A stretch of 64,000 bases of DNA, from contig JAJTTP010000019.1 of NCBI GenBank assembly GCA_023313575.1, forward strand, positions 62,001 to 126,000. The letters are read 5' to 3'. Position 1 is the first letter of the stretch, and every line of letters begins with the position of its first letter. Position numbers and translations under genes: made by a program. Shown here piece after piece: positions 10,501-20,800 of this stretch. Origin of the DNA: Eutypella sp. D-1. Taxonomy: Eukaryota; Ascomycota; Sordariomycetes; Xylariales; Diatrypaceae. Under the pieces are notes generated by a model. It made no database searches. It saw nothing but the letters and a program-made list of their open reading frames with translations, and was not told where the DNA came from.

Positions 10501-11337
10501 GCGACGGCGGACCTCCCGGACATCCAGGATGCCAAACCCGATTACTGCATCGGGTTCCCCGACCACCGGCTTTCAGTAGGGTATACGCCGAGATTGCGCA
10601 AACAGGTCTCACACATCCCGACACAACCATGGGAAATGGACTTTGCGAAGGCGTACTACTTCGCGGGGACGCTGGATGAGGGCACGCGGCAGACGTTGTA
10701 CCCGCTGGGGGAAAAGGTGCGGATGAGCAAGGGTTCGCGGGCCTGGGGCCGCGTCGGACCCAACGAAGTCTTCCCTACCATTACCACGGCGTGCGGTGTC
10801 TCTGACGCCCGGATCGGCCACATTAACCACTGGCATCAGCCCCGTCCCATCACTATTCTCGAGGCCCGCCGCGCTCAGGGCTTTCCCGATCATGAGGTCC
10901 TCGTCGGCTCCCCCCAGCAGCAGTATAAGCTCGTCGGCAACAGCGTCTCCCGCCACGTTGCCCTCGCACTCGGCCTCGCTATCCGAGAAGCCTGGTTCGG
11001 CACCCTCCTCGATAAGCGCCCCATACCGCAGAGGGTGCGCGCTGAGGAACCCCCACTCGTTGTCGCGGGGACCGAAATGGAGACGCCCGCCTGGTCTTCC
11101 ACCGCGTACCCCGTGGCGGCGCTCCCGGCGCTGGCATCGGGTACCAACACGAACACGACCAACTCGGAGGAGCCTTCCCTATGTGCTGCCGCGACACCTC
11201 TCACCACTCCCGACTCGGAGGCTGATACGCCGTCAGACGGGGCCCGCAAGCGCATGGCGCCCCCCGTGCCGACGGTGGTCCATGTGGATATCCCGCCTAA
11301 GAGGATCCGGTTGTCCGCGTATACGTCACTGGTCTGA
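7582..11337 (+). CDS. dim-2: DNA (cytosine-5) methyltransferase, DIM-2 class
   Basis: 1251 aa in one exon. It methylates DNA cytosines in the nucleus; in Neurospora the DIM-2 class does essentially all DNA methylation, directed to RIP-mutated repeats. Visible order: acidic N-terminus; a DIM-2-type segment at about residues 225-280 (PFLWIADLAKHVIDF); two BAH-like regions (about 455-590 with FVRQTYIADEQRW, and about 605-720); then the methyltransferase domain. Motif I is LDLFCGAGNFGRG (from residue 748). Motif IV is GGSPCPGFS with the catalytic Cys at 827. Motif VI is ENV (Glu 867). Motif VIII is QGRSRVFL (about 913), and motifs IX-X are RRAQGFPD and LVGNSVSRHVALALG. FGRGLE after motif I and the BAH pair point to DIM-2 rather than RID/Masc1 or DNMT5. 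All catalytic motifs are intact. It is somewhat shorter than the roughly 1450-residue Neurospora protein. The C-terminal 110 residues are low-complexity. Confidence 0.93.
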   Translation: MPSGSPPGTGQRAVDPPPFLPSNLNEYDMSLYDGVEDEDLWAEDATGPGATTSWLGQPLVDGFEDMKDLEGLATEHREVDGPESDIQSVESVRPFGNVEVQLPVSTLTEPRSLFDGFEPPAPETTEIKAIDTLLDVLRSRSPLEPFNEDYLEFELQDFCIYIDAALYPNELRPLHHLNKADRFYFDGTLSVGGDTRLFVRRVPFRELPVGNYGDDHHSVGDQIWIRSYLNEQSRRELYYKIGSPSVEYRRFHHPFLWIADLAKHVIDFCDHLREQRHRAVLHDFKSSFGMWALHKHGESQCFRRWYDAHGSKDFRSAVNANVAYIWREACGLDRRAASYHRFWAEVGSLDHYRPNVGLSDELPSELSDDKDVYADADVTPKKANKDAPISKTTVTPYIYDLFSHMSFSKILDSVAPAANVEKRRKKVIADANLRSVPSKVQMSVKRRNGPSFITSVECGDVISTPPDGVHTHTKWKVEASAHHENQHVWYGLVQKVHQTRRRSFDVIWLYHPRDTPCAKMKYPWKNELFLSDNCTCHSNMGRVMQEDVISTHTVHWFGDPSTSAEYFVRQTYIADEQRWATLRPEHLTCESSREAESPSDSFEVGDAVLVQTESTSPHLETFVIEAFLNEGKERQVMLRRLLRRKLADPAAPNAPANELIYTKNVVNFDLRAITIVRRCVVRIFNPDEDPQTPYDRGGVGDVFLITHQEMETLDGEPRFSTINTDLALHLRQGFNPGRSLQSDKLQGLDLFCGAGNFGRGLEDGDGIQMHWANDILPEAIHTYMANTEPGSCTPFLGSVDDLLRQALQGDRAPHPGEVQFISGGSPCPGFSLLTIDKTTDKQRKNQSLVASFASYVDLYRPHYGLLENVVQMVQARHNRDECVFSQLVSAIVGLGYQTQILFMDAWSFGAPQGRSRVFLLFTAPGLRASRPPAPTHSHPPDVPMRRLGLMSNGQSFGQREQLPTPFEFVTAREATADLPDIQDAKPDYCIGFPDHRLSVGYTPRLRKQVSHIPTQPWEMDFAKAYYFAGTLDEGTRQTLYPLGEKVRMSKGSRAWGRVGPNEVFPTITTACGVSDARIGHINHWHQPRPITILEARRAQGFPDHEVLVGSPQQQYKLVGNSVSRHVALALGLAIREAWFGTLLDKRPIPQRVRAEEPPLVVAGTEMETPAWSSTAYPVAALPALASGTNTNTTNSEEPSLCAAATPLTTPDSEADTPSDGARKRMAPPVPTVVHVDIPPKRIRLSAYTSLV

Positions 11338-12821
11338 GCTTGGACTGGACTTGCTCTGTCGTGCCTGCAGGTGTACCTTTTTTTGGCGGACTCTTTACAT
11401 TTACAATTGGCATACATAAATGACCATAGATTTGCGGCTATTGGGGGCTCTTAAAATGTAGGCCAACTTGCTTGGATACTCTGCATCTGCATTATAAAGG
11501 GGGTGCCGCGGATTGGTTTGCATTCTCATACGGCAGGGGAGGGGGTTTAGAGACCATAAGCGCTTATTGGGCATTCATTCATCCTGCATATATCTATCAG
11601 TCTATCCTATTAGCCGGCCGCAGGAGGAGCTCTGACGCATTGGAAATGGCCATGCTTCGCATCGGTAGCGAGAGACATGTGATAATAAAAGCTACAATAG
11701 AATGCTCGACTACTCTACTTCACTTCATCCTGTGACGGCACCAATCCTGGGCCACCACCACAATCGCCACCACCTACATTCAATGCCAATATGGCCCCAA
11801 TTTTTTTCACTACATTGAATGCCCGGCCAGGCTGATTGTAGCTGCCACACCCTTTTTATTTTTAGTCCTTATAGGTGGCTCTGATCCTTTAAGTAAGATT
11901 CGATCCTTTCTTTCTCTTTTTTCCTCACCTTTAGATAGTAATACAGAGATTGGCAAAGCCAGCGCTTTGATCCTGGATCCCATACCTCCCCGTTACACAT
12001 CCCGTGCCACTCGCCTACCTACTGCACGTACGTTCGTAACTCGCTCGGGGAATCGGCTCATCCGCGCCCCGTACATTTGTCGGTCGTCGCAGTATCCGCG
12101 ATCTCCACTAGCCAAACCACCTTGCCGTGCCAATCTTTTTAAGTGGGAGATCCCGGTAACCCCCCACCCCCCTATTCGCGCCTTACCATGGTGCTAGCAG
12201 CCGCCATTCTTTCGACCGCGATGAGTTCATTGCCTGTACACGCCATTGCGTACATAGCTTCCTAGAGCTAGAGATAGTTAGACAGGAATATCAGTAGCGC
12301 TCGCTACATAATCCTCCGTGACCCCCCTTTCCACTGTGTTCAGAGGGGCGGAGACAAAAAATAAAAAGTCTCTGAATTAGTAAGAATGGGTCATAGACTC
12401 ACAGGGCCCTCCGCGCCATTACGTTGACATAAACCGCGGACGTCTCGGCTTTAAGTGGTGCTTTAGAACGTTAACACCGGGCGGACCTCCCGCTTGCGTA
12501 GCGGCAGCTCCACTCAGTTGGACGTTTAGGCGTTTGACTTCACGCTATCGATGTTTCGGTAGGCAATCCTTAGCCAGGCACTGAGTGGGCTCCGTCCCTG
12601 CTATCCCTTTCTGGACTGGGCAAGACCCCGATTCTGACGCTCTCGAAACCTTTCACTATTAGTTTGGGCCCAGAGTCCGATCCGTTAGGCCCGGCAGTGT
12701 CGGGCGGGCTTAGGGCAGAGTACATTCCCCATCGATGATGCTACGGGCAACAGTAGGGAAGGAGCCGTGTGTGTCAGTGAAGTCACAAATATGGCGTGCG
12801 AAGGAGGATGTGAGGTAATTA
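11338..12821. other. Intergenic, no gene seen
   Basis: About 1.5 kb without a convincing coding frame, tRNA or transposon end. The 12.35-12.75 kb part is GC-richer and free of long ORFs. Nothing I can assign. Confidence 0.45.
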
Positions 12822-12829
12822 TATATAAA
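12822..12829 (+). promoter_or_regulatory. Probable TATA box of the dehydrogenase gene
   Basis: tatataaa, 139 bp before the ATG at 12968, in the right orientation and spacing for a fungal core promoter. Confidence 0.4.
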
Positions 12830-12967
12830 GGAAACCCTAGGCATGCGCACACCTACCGCCATGCATACCATACGTCTTTCGATCTGCATGCCTCCTATCG
12901 TAGCCGTTGTTTAACGCATAGGAATTCCTCAACAATTAAGTATTAGCAAATTCCCACGCAATTCACC

Positions 12968-14100
12968 ATGTTGGATTTCCTTTACAGCCAGCTCATCAAG
13001 TCCCTGCCCAGACCCACAGAGTCGTACGTAGGGAAGACAGTCATCGTAACCGGCAGCAACGTGGGACTCGGGAAGGAGGCGGCGCGACACTATGCCCGGC
13101 TGGGGGCCACCCGGCTGATCCTGGCGGTGCGCAGCAAGGAGAAGGGGTACGCAGCCAAGAAGGACATCCTGGCCTCGGTGCCGGGCTATCCCGGGGCGTC
13201 GATCGAGGTCTGGGAGCTCGATATGGCGCGGTACGCGAGCGTGCAGGCGTTCGCGGCGCGGGTGCGCGGGGCGGAGCTCGACCGCTTGGACGTCTTCCTC
13301 GCGAACGCGGGCATCAACCCCCCCAAGTTCGAGCTCTTGGAGAAGGACGAGGCCACCATCACCGTCAATGTGGTGTCGACGTTCCTGCTAGCGTTGCTCG
13401 TGCTGCCGAAGCTCAAGGAGACCGCCGCGCGCTTCCCCGAGGACAAGCGCCCCGTCCTCACCGTCGTCTCCTCCGCGGTACATGCCTGGGCCAAGTTTCC
13501 GCAGCGCGATGCGCCCGTCATCTTCGATGCCCTGAGGCAGGGCCCCGATAACTTCGACAGCGGCGACCGGTACAACGTATCCAAACTGCTCGAAGTCCTC
13601 TTCGTCCGCGCCCTCGCCGAGAGGTACCCCGCCGACAAGTTTCCCGTCACCGTCAACTATGTGAACCCGGGACTCTGCAAGTCGTGAGTTCTTTCTGGCC
13701 TCCCCTTTGACCCATGCGTCATCCTTTCGTCAGCTTCACATGTCGCAGATATATATCATTCGTGTGCCTTGGAAGTGTTTTGTTCTCTTGCCATTACCGA
13801 GTAATGTGACCAGCTACTAAACGTCGCCAACGCAGGGAGCTCGCACGCGATATTAATACCTTGTTTGCCAAGATCGTGATTCCCTTACTAGCCAGGTCAA
13901 CGGAAGTCGGCAGCAGGACTTTGGTGCATGCCGGGGCCCAGGGCCCGGAGTCCCACGGCCAGTACCTAAGCGACTGCGCCATCACAGATCCGTCCAAGTT
14001 CGTCAGGAGCGCAGAGGGCAAGAAGGTGCAGGACAAAGTCTGGGAGGAGTTGATAGCTAAGCTGGAGGCTATTCAGCCTGGCATCACGGAAAATCTGTGA
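12968..14100 (+). CDS. Short-chain dehydrogenase/reductase (SDR), two exons
   Basis: Exons 12968-13683 and 13836-14100 give 326 aa. The 152-bp intron has a gtgagt donor, a ctactaaac branch region and a gcag acceptor, and splicing restores the frame across a stop (tga at 13685). It is an NAD(P)-dependent oxidoreductase with the classical SDR set: cofactor motif TGSNVGLG (28-35), LANAG (111-115), Ser 168/169 in VVSSAVHAW, and the YNVSK pair Tyr 202/Lys 206. After the active site a VNPGLCKS loop leads into exon 2. The pattern resembles the retinol-dehydrogenase-like/WW-domain-oxidoreductase-like fungal SDRs; the substrate cannot be read from the sequence. There is no signal peptide; the N-terminal helix (LDFLYSQLIKSLP) may give membrane association. 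Confidence 0.9.
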
Positions 14101-14457
14101 TCCCCCCCTCCAACCTTTTATTTTTCCTTTACTCTGTACAATGCGATGTACTTATGTATTTATGCGGTTTTGTCTCAAGACATGATGAGATGATCACCAA
14201 AACCTCTAGACATGGTGTGAGAGGATATATAATTTTCGACACTATTTATCCCTAATTCTAATACACACTTTCGTAATTTGAAACCACATATATCAATCTA
14301 TTTATTTAATCTCGTGGAACTGTATTAAGTCCTACAGTCAGTCCTACCGTAACCACAAATGTGCTTGGGTAAAGATAACCCTATGGCTGCCATAGCAATG
14401 CCATGATAGTATTAAGGAACACTAGTGGTTTCCAGGTGAACTATTGTACTAGAATAC
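14101..14457. other. AT-rich 3' flank, no gene seen
   Basis: Downstream flank of the dehydrogenase up to the LTR. AT-rich, with no coding signal. Confidence 0.5.
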
Positions 14458-14750
14458 TGTCACACGGGGGGGTATCCCCATATAGGATCGGCACTGCCAA
14501 GGACCTGTTGGCTGCCAAGAATGGAGACAAGAATGTATGGCGCCAACGGGCGCTAAAATGGATATAACAGACTGGAGATATAACCACCTTCTTTGAGATA
14601 CGTACTCCGTACGATTGTATATAAATACCAGACCTATCCTCTGGCCCTCTCCCAGATGGATAGAAGGGGCATCGCACCCTTGAAGGACTCTAGTCAATTA
14701 TTAGCTGAATCTGATATCCTATATCCAAGCCATAACCCCTCCTTGTCACA
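14458..14750 (+). mobile_element. Solo LTR (copy 1) of an LTR retrotransposon
   Basis: A 293-bp element starting TGTCACACGG and ending CTTGTCACA, so it has the TG...CA ends of an LTR. A second copy lies at 58011-58302 with about five differences seen by eye (four substitutions and one single-base indel). Flanks are aatac (14453-14457) and aatat (14751-14755), a 5-bp target duplication with one C/T mismatch. No internal retrotransposon coding region flanks it, so it is a solo LTR left by recombination. The family (copia or gypsy) cannot be decided from the LTR alone; orientation is taken from the TG end. Confidence 0.82.
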
Positions 14751-16677
14751 AATATATTCTTCCTATCTCAATATTCTAGCCCCCGAAAGCTTGCGGCGAT
14801 GGGTGGTATGTGTCCGGCGTAACCACAGAGAGCTCGCTGAGCAAGGGCATAGTTCCAATCCACGTAGCATCTCACATTCAACTAGTGTTCAGCCTTATCA
14901 CTGAGAAAGCTTTATCCAAGCTTAAGTCCAATCTCGAAATCCAGTAGCTAGGGAGGAGACAGTGAACATGAAACCTTACCACGCAGCATCGTCGTATATC
15001 GTTCATGGCATCTACCTTAATCATATTCAGGACAATTAGGCTGTGTGCTGTACTGGTTGCAGACACTCACAATACAGCTTCCAAACTATACTTACTATCC
15101 TCCATACCCTGGTGAGAGAGGGGCAGGTTCGATTCCTGCCGTGGCCGATCTTTTGTCCTTTCTTTTTTTGGCTTTCTCGTTCCTCAGTACGCATTAATTA
15201 TTATAACAAGCATAAGTAACTACAAGCTCTATCAGTGCTAGTTTCCAAGTGTCTAATTATTAATATTCCACCTGAGTTGTACGACAGGCACTAGAACCGC
15301 CGCACGGTGGGCGTACCACTAGTAGGAAACGCTGCGCGGTCGTCAACGTAGATTTGATCAATTAGCTACCCATTAGTTCACATATCCACACTTTATACGA
15401 CTTGTACCTTTCCAGCAACTGTTGGGATATACAGCCATGACTAGGCAGCTTGCCTAATATAGTTGGACAAAGGTCAAGATATCGTACCTATTCTAGATCT
15501 ATCGTGGGCCTTCAAATGTGGCTGGGTGATCTAGGGGGGTGGCTGACGCGCATACACACATAAGCACTTGGATTTCTATCAAGCTTAGGTAACTGTATCA
15601 TGTAAGTGTTTGCCTTAGTGCTTACCTCTCCACTTGGTGAATGTCTATGATATTCTATGCAGGGCGTCAAAGCCTGGATATGTAGGTAGATGTCAAGGTA
15701 GAACGACTCAGCTAGAATAGCATCACGAGTGAGCCGTTCTGCAGACTTACATATCGGCAGCTACGGGCGATTTAATCAGTAACCCTTAACCCCAACGAGT
15801 CAGGAGGACGAAATCGAGCGCATTGTCCTTGTTCACGTTCACACTGAGATAAACGAGCGGGTAAATAGACACAAAGATGCTGTTTTTCTTATTTTTTTTC
15901 TCGTATTCATTTCATTTTTACGTAAACAATTCGAGTTTCCTGCCACTGCACGGCATTTAACGAGCGCAATCGGAACCTCGTGAGGACTTAGGGTCCACCA
16001 ATCCTTCTTCTGGTCGATCTTTGCGTCTCTTTCCCTACTTCCACATCGCTATCTCTGCCTCTTGCGCCACTCCCTCCACTCAAACATTGTCATATGCGTG
16101 CACGCACAGTAGTAGCCTTCAGAAGCGATGGTGATAATACACGGGGATCTTTGGTGTAGACAAGCTAGTCATGATAGACAAGCGAGATAGAACAAGGTAA
16201 GAACCTCAAAAAAGCAGTAATAAAATAAGAAATAAGAGCATACGCAACAGGAGTGCCGTTTTCCTGGCGCCTTCCAAAATTCCAAACCCGGTTGTAAAAG
16301 TCCGATCCCAACGCCTTGACCAGGCAAGCCAACCGAAGCGATGACGATTACGGTTGATGCAAGATGGGAAAGTGAACTCTGTTGTTGGAGGCTCATCATA
16401 AAGAACCCTAAAAGGAACGCCGCGCAGAAAAGCAAAGACGCATGGGACAAGAAAACGTGGTATCATATCATCAAAGCGTACGGCCCAATGGCCTCATTAA
16501 GAAATAAACTCGATTGCGCCTTTTCTGGTATTTTCCATTCTTCCTTCTTCGGATCGCGTAATTAAAGGCGAACGATTGTTTTTTCCTTGCGGTTGGTGCG
16601 GAAATAGTCGATCGTGTGTTTCAAGGTGAGGGGGGGCGTTAAAGGAGGGAATGTAGTGACCCTGGCTTGCTCAGCAC
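14751..16677. other. Intergenic, one tRNA-like fragment
   Basis: About 1.9 kb without a convincing gene. It holds a tRNA 3'-half-like sequence near 15110-15147. The 16.17-16.57 kb part has overlapping short ORFs on both strands with no recognisable features. Confidence 0.45.
15127..15147 (+). other. tRNA T-arm-like sequence (B-box), incomplete tRNA
   Basis: gcagg ttcgatt cctgc forms a perfect 5-bp T stem with a canonical 7-base T loop, followed by cgtggcc (a possible acceptor strand) and then a run of T residues downstream. Upstream I could not fold a convincing anticodon arm. A weak 7-bp acceptor partner (ggctgtg at about 15039, three wobble pairs) and a possible D arm exist, but the anticodon stem fails. 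Best read as a tRNA relic or chance pol III box. Confidence 0.25.
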
Positions 16678-17896
16678 TCAGTGCTCAGATCCGAAGTCGA
16701 CAAAACTGTCCCAAGTGTCGCCACCGCCTCCTCCGCCTGGTGTGCCTACTCGACTGAAGCCATCTACCGGTGGTAAATCGAATCCGTGAGATAGCGAATC
16801 CATATGCGGAAACAGGGAGGCAGGGGCGTCGTCATTGTTTTCAACCTGGGGTAAAGTCTCCGATCCGTCAAATCCTTGGTCGCAGGCGGAATTCTCGGTC
16901 GACTTCAGATCTTCGCCAGGCAATTGACCGAACATAGACCAATCGGACGGGTTAAAACCATTATCGCCGCCAAAGAACGACATGGCCATCGGGTCGCTCA
17001 TGTCGATGTTAGCCATTTGCTTAACCTCATTAGGTAGCTCTGAGGTGAAGATAGACCCTGAAGATGACGAGCGCTGCGCCAGCTGCGGATCCATATGAAA
17101 GCTCGACGGGAACGCAGACACTGGTGTTTGATATGGAGTATTTCTAGACTCCGGTGTAGTCGATGAGCTGGGTGAGAGGGCGGGAGGCGATGATATTGAT
17201 GTCGAGGTAGTAGATATGACACTTTCCACGGCAGATGGCCTTCTATCAGTGTCATCCATTGATGGCCGTTTCTGATCCTGCGTCGGGCTGATGGATGACG
17301 GCTGTGTGTGAGATTGCGAGGGCGAAGTCGTGGCACCATTCGAAAGGTTCTTCATGAACGGGGCGCTGTACATGGACTGGTTAAGCTGTTGTTGGTACGC
17401 CTGGGCAGAGGGGAAAGACTCGCTGAAGAGTCTGTTAACCTCGTTGTACCGGGCCATCGTGGCCATGGCGGCCTGGGTCGTGATGTAGGCGTTCAAACGG
17501 CTGTTCATATCCGGAGAGTTTGTCTGCAGATGGGACGTGAGGTATTTGAACTGGCGCGGTAGATCGTCCTCGTCCTCTTCGTACATCTCCTCCCGCAAAA
17601 CAATCTCCTCCGTCACCTTGAGCCCCCGCCCTGTTCGTCTCCGGTGTATTTCTGACGCCATCTTAGCAGACTGAACCCTTGCTTCCAAGCTCCGATCTGC
17701 GCGCCTCGAGGCGGCAATATAGGCTCGCTCCTGGTTCTCCTCGTGTGATCGTTCAGTCTAAGATGACAGGGTTAGGATACTAGCCGTGATCGTTTTAGGC
17801 ATTGGCGATGCTTACCTTTTGCACCTTAATAGGTGGTACCTTGTCTCCCGCACCCATAGTCGTGTCTATGGGCATTCCGAATGTTCGCTTAGGCAT
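16678..17896 (-). CDS. Ser/Pro-rich protein of unknown function, two exons
   Basis: Exons 17816-17896 and 16678-17757 give 386 aa; the 58-bp intron has a gtaagc donor and tcttag acceptor. I do not recognise the family. Residues 1-27 (MPKRTFGMPIDTTMG...) are encoded by exon 1. Residues 28-75 are a highly charged, probably helical block (AYIAASRRADRSLEARVQSA) followed by a basic patch (HRRRTGRG) and an acidic stretch (EEMYEEDEDDLPR). Residues 90-140 look like a second helical region. The rest is Ser/Thr/Pro/Gln-rich and probably disordered, ending in an acidic aromatic tail (DTWDSFVDFGSEH). Basic helix plus acidic disordered tail is compatible with a nuclear regulator, but this is inference. 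The long upstream region (18.0-18.7 kb) may be its promoter. Confidence 0.78.
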
Positions 17897-20800
17897 GAAG
17901 GGCTATAGGTCTCCGATGACAGAGATCACTAGAAGCTGTAATGCTGGAAAATGATGTGCCCGCGAATGGAGCGTTGACGGACGAAGTAACAAGAGTTTCT
18001 TCGCTGTTGTTGGGCCAGAAGATATTGCGAGGGGTGAGGGTCGTACAACCTTTCCGCCTTGTGTGTTTCCACCTTGTGTGCTATGTGAGCAAAGCACCAA
18101 TATCAACAAAGGGCGAGGTCCGTCTCTTGTTCAGTAATCGGACCGGAGCTATTTGACCTGGAATGCTATTCTGTCTGAAAGACAAGTAGTACTGACACGG
18201 CAGAATAGAACCAAGGGATGTTAATTTAGATAAGCCAAGGTGTGGTGAATTGTGAGTGAGTATGTTCGTGATGGCCCGAGTCTGTGTAGGTAAGAAGAAA
18301 GCTTTCCAGATGTAAACAGAACTTTGCAAAAGAGTCAAGAACCTAGGTAGGATTTCTTAATTTGCTTGGTCTCAGATTAAGAACAGGTGAGATGTAAATT
18401 TGGGTGCGTATGTACGTGTTTATGTAGTTGTGTAGAAATATGTGTGCCCACGGGTGTGTGTGTATGTGTGTGGATGTTGTGTTTGGTATTTAAGCTCAAA
18501 GACATTCAATCTCCTTAGAATTGTCTACTGCTACGATAATAAAGTTGGGAGAACCAAATAATATATATTCTTTTATGTACTTGCTCTACTCCTACCTATG
18601 AACCAGTAACCAGTCAGTCAACCCGAGATCTCGACTTGGTACACAGACCCCAGCAGGCAAGTATATAGGTACCTACCTAGGTAGGTGTGTAGCAGAGTAC
18701 CTACATACATAAGTATATAATTGAAAGTCGTGGCTGCCAGATCCACCTGTCGCAAACCCGAATATTACCAGGAGGTACAAGCCAATTGGCCAACAACCTC
18801 TTGAATCGTGCAAGCTCTTTGCAGCAGAGCTTATCCATAGCATGTACCTTCTCTTCTCATCTTAACGAGCACAGGACTGGTGTTTTAGGACGAAGTATGC
18901 GATTTTCTTCTTTCTGATGCGGGAGGTACATCCCCTCCACGCGGCGATCGATCGCGATGCCAAATCTCGAGAACCAATGAGCGATCGGACAGCCACTCCT
19001 GGGGCGTAAGGTTTGCTCCGTCCTTGGCGGAAGATGGCGGACAAAGTACCTTCGAAACGAGTTTAGTGGAATTTGGATTATGGGTTTCGAGAAGGGACAG
19101 GCAGCTAGGTTGCTAGGTATGCCACACTGCAGCGGCAAAAACAGCTGCTGCACCAGCCACTTGGCTTCTTCTTGTCCTTTATGCTTTCCTTTCTTAATTT
19201 CTTACTTTCTCGAATTTGGGTTTCTTCCAGCAGTCCAGTCAAACGTCAATGCCCAAGCCACAATTCTGTATGTCTGGTATATCTGGTCAATTGGCTCAAG
19301 TCCCCACATATACCTAGGTTGGTACATAGGGTCGCAGTAAGGTTGTATTCTATTGCCTATTTGGGTAAGGTAGTATCAGGAGCCAAGGATGATGTATTGA
19401 TCTGCGCTACTGGACATCGGCCGAGCATTTATTTTGTTTCTCTCGAGTAAGTAATTCGTAGCTCACTTTGCGCATTATTCAAGTCCACGATAGATTGGTA
19501 ATCCCAACAATCCGCGACTTTCGACTATGCTTGGCTATGTTAACTACCTACAACGGCATTATCGCCATCAGTATGTTTTCATGCACGTATAATTGGAGAA
19601 AGCTAAGCTATTTCAGAGCCGGTCACAGCATGCTGGCATGTAATGGAAGGCAATGGCACAACCTCCAAGGCCTACAGGCTTCCTATAGCCAGCTTGCCTC
19701 TCCTACGGAATAACACCCGTAGCTATAATCCAATGGGAGTCCAATCTCTTACCCAACCCACGTAGGGACGCTTGCATGGCTCGGATGCATAAAGTGGGAA
19801 GCCCCAACAACGTAGAGCACCACCACGAACAACGACATTCTGACATAATAGTTGCCCACTCCCGACGCCGAAGCTCCGATTCGGCCGCGGATCGTATTTG
19901 TATTCTCCATAACTCTGTTGCTCTGTGAATTACAGCCATTGTCTGGTTTCACAAAAATTAAAAATCAGGAGGGGAAAAAGTAAACCAAGAAAAGAAAGCG
20001 TAGCTTCGCACCGCATATGGATCCCATCATACGCAACTATGTCCTGCCGACGACCCGATTCTCGTGTGCTTTTGTGGTTCGTGTAGATCAGCCATACCAC
20101 CCTTGCTAGCCTAACTTCCACGCTCCAACCTGCTAGCCTACCAAGCCTACCTGCGCTCAAAAATAAGAAACCAAAATAAAAACAAACCATAGAAGAACAG
20201 CTACGAAGATGACAGAGATGTCGTACATGCTATGCCTATTTCCAGCAACTTAGCGATCGACCTACTAACACTGCTTCAGTACTACACTGATTATCTAATC
20301 GCGACATTAGGGAGCCGCGGCGCGAAATGCTATTCGGCGGGTCGGAGCTCCGCGCACGCCAATAGGCAGCTCGCCTTGGACAGCTAAGGCACCTAGCTCG
20401 CGCAGACTATAATAGCGCCGATAGGAATTTTGACGTCCGGGAGGCGAGGCGGAACCTAATAGCAAGAACGACTATATTCTCTCTTTTGCTTTATATGACT
20501 TAAGTTAACTACCAAACCACCTAATGTAGATATACAGGGCATATATATAGTTGTAGTGTAATACTAGGTAGGCAGACTAACGAGTAGTGAAGCCTTGGTG
20601 AAGCGACTACTTTTATCACCTACAGTTACTTACCGTTCCCACTGGCTGGTCTGGTTGCTACTTGCGTGCTTTAGCTCCGGAGGTCAGATTCCACGTCATT
20701 CTCGATTTCCTATACACCAGCCCGATCAACGCCCACTCTTCAGGCTGGCTCAATCCCGTCGCGTGTAAGCGGGCATAGTTGGCACGGGGAATCCGTCTCT

